DNA of 5,390 bases, taken from assembly GCA_905213875.1 (NCBI GenBank), contig CAJMJN010000038.1, positions 1 through 5,390 of the forward strand, read 5' to 3'. The notes below the pieces were generated by a model. The model worked only from the letters and a program-made list of their open reading frames with translations, was not told where the DNA came from and ran no database searches. The stretch is from an uncultured Clostridium sp. Its GTDB lineage: Bacteria > Bacillota > Clostridia > TANB77 > CAG-508. The position numbers were made by a program, and so were the translations under genes. Position 1 is the first letter of the stretch; every line of letters starts with the position of its first letter. Positions 1-5,389 of the stretch are shown one piece after another.

Positions 1-528
1 AAAGATACTGAAAGATTAGAAAACATTACAAATAAAGTTGAAGAAAAAGAATCTGCTTATAATTCCTATATGAAATATGATAAGCAAATTGAGAACATTT
101 CCAATTTAGGAAAACAAAAGAGATTTTCTAAAAAAATTGAATTAGAACAAGAAGATTATGAGAATTTAACTGAATATGCTAAAAAAGGAATTGTTGCAGA
201 TAAAGAAATATATGAACTTAATAGTAGAATTGATAATTTAAGAAATGCAGTAGATAAGTGGAAATCTCTATATGATGATATTGTAGAAAAAACGAAAGAT
301 TACTTCCATGCTATAAAACTTGCTCCACAAAAAGTTTTTGACTTATTTAAAGGACTATTTGCTAAAGAGAAACAAGATGAGTTAGAAAAACAAAGAATTG
401 AGCAAGAAAAAATACAAGCTGAAAGAAAAGCTCTTGAAGAAGCTAGAGAAAAAGAAAGACTTGAAAAGCAAAAACTAAAAAACTCTCCTGAATACAAGAA
501 AAGGAGGGCTGACAGAAATGCAAGATAG
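1..528 (+). CDS. Probable MobV/Pre-type relaxase (TnpZ-like), C-terminal part only
   Basis: The frame is open from base 1 and runs 175 codons to TAG at 526-528. The Met at 70 is internal, so the gene starts left of the window. Only the accessory C-terminal region is present; the relaxase catalytic motifs would be upstream. What is visible is highly charged and helical. A first coiled coil covers roughly the first 100 residues, then comes a short hydrophobic-aromatic segment (YFHAIKLAPQKVFDLFKGLF), then a Lys/Glu/Arg-rich coil ending in a basic tail (KKRRADRNAR). MobV/Pre relaxases, including TnpZ of Tn4451, typically end in such coils, which serve oligomerisation and are not catalytic. The assignment rests on this character plus context: the next genes resemble TnpW and TnpX, as in Tn4451-type elements. 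Such enzymes nick the element's oriT so that it can be mobilized by another conjugation system. An unrelated coiled-coil protein remains possible. Confidence 0.6.
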   Translation, partial: KDTERLENITNKVEEKESAYNSYMKYDKQIENISNLGKQKRFSKKIELEQEDYENLTEYAKKGIVADKEIYELNSRIDNLRNAVDKWKSLYDDIVEKTKDYFHAIKLAPQKVFDLFKGLFAKEKQDELEKQRIEQEKIQAERKALEEAREKERLEKQKLKNSPEYKKRRADRNAR

Positions 529-781
529 TGAAAAAATATATAGAATTGAACTGACTAATGAAGAATACGAATTTTTAGAGAATTTAAAGACTGAATTTTG
601 TAATAAACTCTCTAAAATGAACGATGAAGAACGTGCAGAATATTTAAAAAATTTTTATCCAGAACAAAATTTGAACTTTGAAAAAGAAATTAAAGGTACT
701 GTTTATAAGGTAAATACCTATTTTAATAAAGATTCGGAACACACTATATTAACTAGATTTTTTGAAATCTTCCAAAAGTAA
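518..781 (+). CDS. tnpW: Small TnpW-like transposon protein
   Basis: This 87-residue protein starts at ATG 518 after a strong AAGGAGG site (about 502-508). It overlaps the end of the relaxase frame by 11 bases, so the two are probably translationally coupled and share one transcript. The second half, about residues 54-87, contains FEKEIKGTVYKVNTYF followed by a polar stretch with Ser, Glu and Thr and a final helix. From memory this matches the short TnpW proteins of Tn4451-type elements (a pattern like I-x-GTTY-x-V-x-x-x-F followed by a helix). The function of TnpW is not known. The first half, about residues 1-53, is acidic and helical (IELTNEEYEFLENLK) and is longer than I expect for TnpW, so this may be a two-part protein. 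No signal peptide or membrane segment is visible, and a cytoplasmic place is expected. The gene is real on ribosome binding site and context; the family name is moderately sure. Confidence 0.65.
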   Translation: MQDSEKIYRIELTNEEYEFLENLKTEFCNKLSKMNDEERAEYLKNFYPEQNLNFEKEIKGTVYKVNTYFNKDSEHTILTRFFEIFQK

Positions 782-792
782 TAGTTTTTGTG

Positions 793-822
793 TTGAATTT
801 TCAGTTTGAGATATGGTATATT
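793..822 (+). promoter_or_regulatory. Candidate promoter for the plus-strand recombinase
   Basis: The 114-base gap between the TnpW-like gene and the recombinase holds TTGAAT at 793-798 and TATATT at 817-822, 18 bases apart, which is an acceptable sigma-A type promoter. TATTAT or TATAAA a few bases further on could serve as the -10 instead. A second TATAAT at 849-854 has no convincing -35 partner. Transcription would start near 829, leaving a leader of about 65 bases that contains the inverted repeat at 833-872. Confidence 0.4.
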
Positions 823-832
823 ATAAACACTA

Positions 833-872
833 CTTGAAATGTAGAAACTATAATTTTATATCGTATTTCAAG
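833..872. repeat. Inverted repeat in the leader of the plus-strand recombinase gene
   Basis: CTTGAAAT at 833-840 is a perfect 8-base inverted match to ATTTCAAG at 865-872, with 24 AT-rich bases between. It lies just downstream of the candidate promoter and about 24 bases before the start codon. It could be an operator, a recombinase binding site or an RNA hairpin. No U-tract follows, so it is not a terminator. Confidence 0.5.
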
Positions 873-895
873 CTGTCTAAGGAAAGGAGAAATAA

Positions 896-2560
896 ATGAA
901 ACAGCTAGAAAACGATAAAATCACTGCTTTATACTGTCGTTTATCAAGAGATGATGAACTTTCAGGAGAAAGCAATAGTATAAAAAATCAAAAATTAATT
1001 TTAAGTAAATATGCACAAGATAACAAATTTCAAAATATTAGGTTCTTTGTTGATGATGGGTATTCTGGAACTACTTTTACAAGACCTGCCTTTATGGAAA
1101 TAATGGAACTTGCAGAACAAGGAAATATTGGAACAATTATAGTAAAAGACCATTCAAGACTTGGTAGAAATAGACTTGTTGTAGGACAACTTCTTGAAGA
1201 AGATTTTGTAAGATTAAATATTAGATATATTGCTATAATGGATAATATTGATAGTAGTAAAGGCTTAAATGACTTCTTACCTATTCAAGATTGGTTTAAC
1301 GAAATGCATGCCAAAAACACAAGTCAAAAAGTTAGAGCAGTTCTCAAAAATAAAGGCGAATCTGGAATTTCACTTGCTAATAATGTACCTTATGGATATA
1401 AAAAAGATGAAAATGATAAAACAAAATGGATTATAGATGAACAATCAGCAAAAATTGTAAAAGAAATATTTAATTTATTTATTCAAGGTCATGGAACTTG
1501 TGAGATTGCAAGAATTTTAAAGGAAAAAGAGATTTTAACTCCTGCTGAATATTCAACAAGTATTGGAATAAAGTTATCGTCAAAGCCTCAAGAATTAGAA
1601 CATCAATGGAATGCTGTAACAGTTGCAGGTATTTTAGATAGACAAGAATATATTGGAGATACTGTTAATTTCAAATCTACCGCTCGTTCTTATAAAGATA
1701 AAACTAGAGTTAATCTTCCAAAAGAAGATAGAAAAGTATTCAAAAATACACATGAGCCAATTATTGATGAACATACTTGGAACATTGTAAAACAACTACG
1801 AGGTAATAGAAAGAAATACGCAAAATCAGGTAAGAAGAGTATATTTTCTGGATTACTATTTTGCTATGATTGTGGTAAAAAACTTTATTTCAAATCACCT
1901 GTAAGTGATAAAAAAGCAAAAGAACATTATAGATGTTCAAGTTATAAATCAAGTAGAGCTTCTTGTACCTCTCATTATATTACAGATGAAGCATTACAAA
2001 ACATTGTTTTAGAAAATATACAGAAAGTAATTTCATATATGAAAAGTTATGAAGATTTATTTATTAAAGAGCAATTAGCAAAATCTACACAAGATGAATT
2101 AAAGCAAATTTCTAAAAACAAAAAAGAACTTGAACAAGCAAAGAAACGAATTATTGAAATTGATAACCTTTTCATGCATATCTATGAAGATAATGTATCT
2201 GGAAAAATAACAGATGAAAGATTTAGAAGCTTATCTTTTAATTATGACAAGGAACAACAAGAATTAAAAATTAAGATTGAACAATTGTCAAAAGATATTG
2301 AAAATACAGAAAAGAAAGATACTGATATTACACAATTTATATCTAATGTTAAAAAATATACTGAAATAGCAAAACTTACACCAGAGATACTAAATGAATT
2401 AATTGAAAAGATTGTAATTCATCAAAAAGAAAAAGTAAATGGTAAGAAAGTTCAAGAGATAGATATATATTATAGAGGTGTTGGTATAATATCTTTTCCA
2501 GTAAGTATTGATGATATTGAAGTAACAATTAATAAGATATTAAATAGAAAAACAGCTTAA
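896..2560 (+). CDS. tnpX: Large serine recombinase, TnpX/TndX type
   Basis: This 554-residue enzyme excises and integrates the element by cutting both strands through a serine-DNA bond and exchanging them. The start at ATG 896 follows an AGGAG site with 6-base spacing (GGAG at 886-889). The N-terminal catalytic domain, about residues 8-150, has YCRLSRDD with Arg15 and the nucleophile Ser17, then SIKNQK, FFVDDGYSGTTF, and SRLGR (Arg88, Arg91). The recombinase domain follows (PYGY near 165; EYIGDTVNF near 251-259). A zinc ribbon has CysXXCys at 323/326 with Cys347 and Cys357. A long coiled coil spans about 400-475, and a beta-rich end covers about 505-540. Length and domain order fit the full-length TnpX (Tn4451) and TndX (Tn5397) family, and all expected catalytic residues are present, so it is probably active. 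Such genes usually sit at one end of their element, and relaxase-like and TnpW-like genes precede it. The gene name is a family-level call. Confidence 0.93.
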   Translation: MKQLENDKITALYCRLSRDDELSGESNSIKNQKLILSKYAQDNKFQNIRFFVDDGYSGTTFTRPAFMEIMELAEQGNIGTIIVKDHSRLGRNRLVVGQLLEEDFVRLNIRYIAIMDNIDSSKGLNDFLPIQDWFNEMHAKNTSQKVRAVLKNKGESGISLANNVPYGYKKDENDKTKWIIDEQSAKIVKEIFNLFIQGHGTCEIARILKEKEILTPAEYSTSIGIKLSSKPQELEHQWNAVTVAGILDRQEYIGDTVNFKSTARSYKDKTRVNLPKEDRKVFKNTHEPIIDEHTWNIVKQLRGNRKKYAKSGKKSIFSGLLFCYDCGKKLYFKSPVSDKKAKEHYRCSSYKSSRASCTSHYITDEALQNIVLENIQKVISYMKSYEDLFIKEQLAKSTQDELKQISKNKKELEQAKKRIIEIDNLFMHIYEDNVSGKITDERFRSLSFNYDKEQQELKIKIEQLSKDIENTEKKDTDITQFISNVKKYTEIAKLTPEILNELIEKIVIHQKEKVNGKKVQEIDIYYRGVGIISFPVSIDDIEVTINKILNRKTA

Positions 2561-2581
2561 TATTGAAATAACTTATTTTAT

Positions 2582-2623
2582 GGGGAGAATGATTTTAGTG
2601 TACTTAACTAAAGCATTCTCCCC
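2582..2623. repeat. Strong hairpin between the converging recombinase genes (IR1)
   Basis: GGGGAGAATG at 2582-2591 pairs perfectly with CATTCTCCCC at 2614-2623. An inner stem, TTTAGT at 2594-2599 with ACTAAA at 2607-2612, leaves a 7-base loop (2600-2606) and a small internal loop. It begins 21 bases after the tnpX-like stop codon, where a terminator would be expected. However, TATGAGTTATG follows on the plus strand and an A-rich stretch follows on the minus strand, so neither direction has the usual U-run. It may be a weak terminator, a DNA site at the element end, or an RNA stability element. Confidence 0.65.
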
Positions 2624-2626
2624 TAT

Positions 2627-2651
2627 GAGTTATGACGTACCATCATAACTC
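2627..2651. repeat. Perfect 9-base inverted repeat (IR2)
   Basis: GAGTTATGA at 2627-2635 pairs with TCATAACTC at 2643-2651 around a 7-base loop, CGTACCA. It starts three bases after IR1 ends. A short GC-rich patch, GGGGGCTCTGCGAGGC at 2652-2667, follows and stands out from the AT-rich surroundings. Confidence 0.6.
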
Positions 2652-2667
2652 GGGGGCTCTGCGAGGC

Positions 2668-2700
2668 AATAAAATTTATTTTGTGCAAATAAATTTTATT
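2668..2700. repeat. Perfect 13-base inverted repeat (IR3)
   Basis: AATAAAATTTATT at 2668-2680 is the exact reverse complement of AATAAATTTTATT at 2688-2700, around the 7-base loop TTGTGCA. The arms are almost pure A/T, so RNA stability would be modest, but 13 perfect pairs with a short loop are unlikely to be chance even in AT-rich DNA. On either strand the final arm contains a short T-run, so weak terminator activity is possible. Confidence 0.6.
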
Positions 2701-2723
2701 TAAATTAACTATCGCCACTTTCA

Positions 2724-2756
2724 TTTTTACTTTGTAAAAACAAAACGTGCTACGTT
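2724..2756. repeat. Two short inverted repeats at the end of the minus-strand recombinase gene (IR4, IR5)
   Basis: IR4 is TTTTTAC at 2724-2730 with GTAAAAA at 2734-2740 (3-base loop). IR5 is AACGT at 2744-2748 with ACGTT at 2752-2756 (loop GCT) and overlaps the minus-strand stop codon at 2755-2757. For the minus strand, IR4 lies just after the stop and its last arm reads GTAAAAA, giving no U-tract. They complete the inverted-repeat cluster that fills the intergenic gap. Confidence 0.45.
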
Positions 2757-4684
2757 AATTTGTTTTATCTAGCTTTTCTTCGCAGAATTTTACTGGCTTA
2801 ACACCTACTGAAATAGGAGTAGTATCTTTTGTATAAATCACACTGGTATTTGTTTCATCTGGTATATAGTCAAAAGCAGTATCAACTTCTTGCATTTGAA
2901 ATTTATCTTCTTCATTAATATAGATTATTCCAAATTTATAAGTTTCCATTTTATTATCTGGATCTAATTTATAATAATCCTCTAAAGGAAACACTCTAAC
3001 AATAGCACTATTATCTTCAACAAAGTTAAAGTAAAACATTTGCTTTTGCACATAGTATGTTGCCTCTGTAAAATGTACATCATAGTATTGTTGTAGCCTC
3101 ATTATTATTTCGCCAACTTCTTCCTCTGGTAAATAGTTGCTAAATCTAACACTTCCTAATACATTACCTAGTATCATAGGCTTTGTAGTATCGATATATC
3201 CTTTATCAAATAATTCTTGACAAGGCTTACAAATAGATTCTCTAAAATTAATTTGCTTTACTGCTATTACTGTACCTATAATATCAAGTTCTATATCTTC
3301 AACATATCTCATTATTAAATCAGCTTGTTCTTCTCGTGTATAATCTTTCCAAGTTTTAGTTCTTTCTTGATATTCTTTATTTAGCTTAATCTTGTTGATA
3401 AAATCAATATCTCTTTTTAGTAAAATATCTCTTGGTGTAAATTTTAATTCTTCTACACAATCAGTAGTATCTAATTTATTTTCAAGTTCTGTAATTGCAT
3501 TTTCAACTATTTTCTTTTCTTCATTATATTCCTTTAGTTCAAAAGCACCATTGATATAGGCTTTTTTTATTCTTTCTAGTTTGTTTTTCTGATCGTTTAT
3601 CTCTTTTTCTAATTGTTCTTTAGGTTCATCAAATTTTTGCTTTATCATAGGCAAAAAGAATTGATTTACAACAGAGTCATATTCGGTTAATTCATCTATA
3701 AATTGCTCAAAATATTCATTTATTAGATTTTCCTTAAATTGAACTTTGCAATCATTACAATAATAGTAAAAGTATGTCTTACCATTTTTCTTTGTAGTAG
3801 CTTTACCTCCTAAAATACGATTGCATTTAGGACATTTTAATTTTTGTAAATATAAATATGTCAATGTTCTTTGATAACTTCTCGAGTTTTTCTTTTTCTG
3901 TACTTGGCAATCAGCCCACATTTCTTTTGAAATAATTGGTTCAACTACATCTTCATAATAAGTAGGATTCTTTGTTCTTTTTCCGTGAACGAAATCACCT
4001 TTATATATTTCATTTTCAAGAATAGTAACAATAGTAGAATCTCGCCAATTATCTTTTCCTAATACTTTTTCTTCATTGAATAAATTACTTATTTTTTGAT
4101 AAGAGTACCCATTATAATATAAATCAAATATTCTAACTACAACATCTTTAGTAGAATAATCTATTACCAATCTTTTATCTTCGTGCTTATAGCCTAATGG
4201 GGCAACGTGAGGAATATGTCCTGACTTTATTGCTCCAGCTAGTCCTATTTTTGTTCTTTCGCTAGTTCTCTCAATTTCATTTTGACTAACACTCATTAAA
4301 AGTCTTGAAATCATTTTGCCATTGGCACTTGTTGTATTTATTTCATCATTTACACAATCTAAATAGGCATCGTTTTCATCTAAAAAAGTCATTAAATTTT
4401 CCCAATCATAAATACTTCTAGTTATTCTATCTAGTTTTAAAGCAACTATTGTGTTTATCTTTTTAGCCTTGATATCATCTTTTAATCTTTCAAATTCTGG
4501 TCTATGATTACCAGTTTTTGCACTTATACCAGCATCCTCGTAATAATCTATTATTTCATAGCCTTTAAATTTACAAAAAGACTCTAATCTTTCTCTTTGT
4601 TCTGGAAGACTAAAACCGTTCTCTTGCTTGGTCTTCAGTTGATACTCTCATATACAACCCACATTTTTTCTTTTCATCTTTCAA
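2755..4684 (-). pseudogene. Large serine recombinase with a one-base frameshift near its start
   Basis: The gene encodes a second site-specific serine recombinase, distant from the plus-strand one. Translation most likely begins at TTG 4684, nine bases after AGGAGG (4694-4699); the nearer ATG runs into TGA after five codons. From TTG the frame reads YMRVSTEDQARERF with Arg13 and nucleophile Ser15, then hits TAG at 4610-4612. The family pattern GFSLPEQ resumes in the +1 frame and stays open to TAA at 2755-2757, giving about 642 residues if the extra base is ignored. That frame has LDRITRS (Arg86, Arg89), a recombinase domain with PLGYKHEDKRL, a CPKC...CNDC zinc ribbon (Cys284, 287, 309, 312), a coiled coil at about 352-405, and an unusual 160-residue tail. 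The first in-frame Met after the break is residue 98 (4392), which would omit the catalytic serine. It is a pseudogene, a sequence error, or less likely a frameshifted gene. Confidence 0.85.
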
Positions 4685-4693
4685 TTTGCATAA

Positions 4694-4699
4694 CCTCCT
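4694..4699 (-). promoter_or_regulatory. AGGAGG ribosome binding site that sets the TTG start
   Basis: A perfect AGGAGG on the minus strand lies 9 bases before TTG 4684 and only 2 bases before an ATG whose frame stops after five codons. Spacing and frame both favour TTG as the recombinase start. It sits about six bases after the U-tract of the leader hairpin. Confidence 0.75.
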
Positions 4700-4703
4700 A
4701 ACT

Positions 4704-4745
4704 TCAAAAAAGAGACATCAAAGTACACATGAGTACTACTGACAT
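4704..4745 (-). CDS. Possible 13-codon leader peptide across the attenuator hairpin
   Basis: On the minus strand, ATG 4745 opens a short frame, MSVVLMCTLMSLF, ending at TGA 4704-4706. It covers almost the whole terminator-like hairpin and ends five bases before the recombinase ribosome binding site. A ribosome moving through it would disrupt the hairpin, as in translation-coupled attenuation. There is no good ribosome binding site (only ACGGA about 11 bases upstream and AAGAG next to the ATG), and an in-frame TAA lies two codons upstream. This is a suggestion, not a demonstrated gene. Confidence 0.3.
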   Translation of the reverse strand: MSVVLMCTLMSLF

Positions 4746-4750
4746 CTCTT
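4706..4750 (-). terminator. Terminator-like hairpin in the recombinase leader (attenuator candidate)
   Basis: On the minus strand AAGAGATGTCA (4740-4750) pairs with TGATGTCTCTT (4710-4720). An inner stem AGTAC/GTACT closes a 6-base loop (4727-4732), and the T-run at 4706-4711 follows. Two positions are G-U pairs in minus-strand RNA but would be A-C mismatches in plus-strand RNA, so the structure fits minus-strand transcription. It sits between the promoter at 4869-4896 and the AGGAGG site, so it would stop transcripts before the recombinase unless it is overridden. Confidence 0.65.
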
Positions 4751-4816
4751 AAATCCGTTTATCACAAAATAAAATACAATATAATTGTAATGTAATATAA
4801 TTTTTTCAAAGTACTC
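4718..4816 (-). promoter_or_regulatory. Possible antiterminator pairing segments in the leader
   Basis: The 9-base word GTACTTTGA (minus strand) occurs at 4806-4814 and again at 4718-4726, where it is the right arm of the hairpin. The upstream copy, read as GAGTACT at 4810-4816, can pair with AGTACTC at 4731-4737 in the hairpin's left arm and so compete with terminator formation. Two further small hairpins occur in the leader: ATCTATAT/ATATAGAT (4847-4854 with 4821-4828, 18-base loop) and TACAAT/ATTGTA (4784-4789 with 4775-4780). The pairing is visible; the regulatory role is inferred. Confidence 0.4.
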
Positions 4817-4868
4817 GTAAATCTATATCTGCTCTTGCCAAAGTAAATATAGATAATTTATTGCCTAT

Positions 4869-4896
4869 ATTATATCACGATTTAAAGAAATGTCAA
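4869..4896 (-). promoter_or_regulatory. Consensus sigma-A promoter for the minus-strand recombinase
   Basis: On the minus strand TTGACA (4891-4896) and TATAAT (4869-4874) both match consensus exactly, with a 16-base spacer. Transcription should start near 4862, giving a leader of about 178 bases before TTG 4684. The promoter begins 12 bases after the stop codon of the 89-residue gene, so the recombinase has its own transcription start. Such a strong promoter before a recombinase makes a downstream control step plausible. Confidence 0.85.
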
Positions 4897-4907
4897 ATAT
4901 TTACAAT

Positions 4908-5177
4908 TTATATGTTTTTCAAATATTCTTCTAACTCTGATAATTTAATCTTTTTAGTTAAATTTGAAATATATACATCATTTGAATAATTAAAAACTAA
5001 AAAAGTAATATTTTTAACAATTACTCTATGTGGTTCAACATATGTAAGATTAGTTTTTTCTAATTTCCTAATGCTCCCATTTATAAAAGTAGGGGTAACT
5101 TTAGCAAATTCACATATAAATTCAAGCCTTTGTTTTAGACATTCCTCAAATTCTAGTTCTTGCTTAATTATCTTCAT
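4908..5177 (-). CDS. Unrecognised 89-residue protein
   Basis: I do not recognise this protein. It starts at ATG 5177 with GGTGG six bases upstream and ends at TAA 4908-4910. The N-terminal third looks helical (ELEFEECLKQRLEFICEFAK), the middle is short beta-like segments (YVEPHRVIVKNITFLVFNY, VYISNLTKKIKL), and a helix (SELEEYLKN) closes it. There is no signal peptide, membrane segment or recognisable DNA-binding motif. It lies between the tRNA terminator and the recombinase promoter, on the same strand as both. No convincing promoter precedes it, so it may depend on read-through from the tRNA unit. Its position beside a recombinase would suit an excision or control factor, but nothing in the sequence proves that, and it could equally be a host gene or a fragment. 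The ribosome binding site, unbroken frame and clean fit between two signals argue that it is real. Confidence 0.55.
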   Translation of the reverse strand: MKIIKQELEFEECLKQRLEFICEFAKVTPTFINGSIRKLEKTNLTYVEPHRVIVKNITFLVFNYSNDVYISNLTKKIKLSELEEYLKNI

Positions 5178-5229
5178 TTACTTCCACCATCCTTTCGTTT
5201 GGATGATTTTAATATTGTTTTTAGGCAAC

Positions 5230-5266
5230 AAAAAAATCAACCAGATTCATTTTCTGATTGATTTTT
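5230..5266 (-). terminator. Intrinsic terminator downstream of tRNA-Leu
   Basis: On the minus strand a 14-base-pair stem (5253-5266 with 5232-5245, one G-U pair) encloses a 7-base loop (5246-5252) and runs into seven T residues (5230-5236). The single variant position is a wobble pair only in minus-strand RNA, which fits a terminator for the tRNA gene at 5306-5389. It should limit read-through into the 89-residue gene. Confidence 0.85.
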
Positions 5267-5274
5267 GTATCAAT

Positions 5275-5297
5275 TCTGTTCTGTTAGTTCGAACAGA
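5275..5297. repeat. Short inverted repeat between tRNA-Leu and its terminator
   Basis: TCTGTTC at 5275-5281 is the reverse complement of GAACAGA at 5291-5297, with a 9-base spacer. It lies 9 bases past the encoded CCA of the tRNA on the minus strand. It may be a small trailer hairpin for tRNA processing. An attachment-site role cannot be shown from one junction. Confidence 0.35.
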
Positions 5298-5305
5298 TAC
5301 GTCAT

Positions 5306-5389
5306 TGGTGCGGATGAAGGGACTCGAACCCCCACGTCGTTGACACTGGTTCCTAAGACCAGCGCGTCTACCAATTCCGCCACATCCGC
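5306..5389 (-). tRNA. tRNA-Leu (anticodon UAG)
   Basis: Read on the minus strand, the acceptor arms GCGGATG (5383-5389) and CATCCGC (5310-5316) pair fully. The discriminator A is at 5309 and CCA is encoded at 5306-5308. The anticodon stem CTGGT/ACCAG holds the loop CTTAGGA with anticodon TAG, which reads CUN leucine codons. A T-arm with TTCGAGT and a long variable region (TGTCAACGACGT) identify a class II leucine tRNA. The gene is complete and intact, so any neighbouring insertion has not disrupted it. It probably marks host chromosome. Confidence 0.97.

Noticed and set aside
300..497. A 65-codon minus-strand open frame within the relaxase gene
   Set aside because: It is the antisense shadow of a Lys/Glu-rich coiled coil, giving a Ser/Phe-rich translation with no ribosome binding site.
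70..528. Met at 70 as the true start of the left gene
   Set aside because: The same frame is open back to base 1 with matching coiled-coil composition, and there is no convincing ribosome binding site before 70.
2561..2754. CRISPR array
   Set aside because: The repeats are inverted pairs of different sequence and spacing, not direct repeats with unique spacers.
2755..4392. Taking the minus-strand recombinase as a complete 545-residue gene starting at Met 4392
   Set aside because: This Met lies inside the catalytic domain. The in-phase catalytic start with Arg13 and Ser15, a perfect ribosome binding site and a promoter lie upstream, separated only by a one-base shift.
4700..4862. A known riboswitch class in the leader
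   Set aside because: I see none of the conserved cores I know (c-di-GMP, SAM, TPP, preQ1, purine). The evidence supports only hairpins, a terminator and a possible leader peptide.
5071..5343. A 90-codon plus-strand open frame overlapping the 89-residue gene and tRNA-Leu
   Set aside because: It lies antisense to a better-supported gene, the terminator and the tRNA. Its end (MKGLEPPRR) is the well-known artefact of translating tRNA genes backwards.
5275..5389. tRNA-Leu 3' end as the attachment site of either element
   Set aside because: Integration into tRNA 3' ends is typical of tyrosine recombinases. Both enzymes here are serine recombinases, and no repeated tRNA 3' fragment is visible elsewhere in the window.
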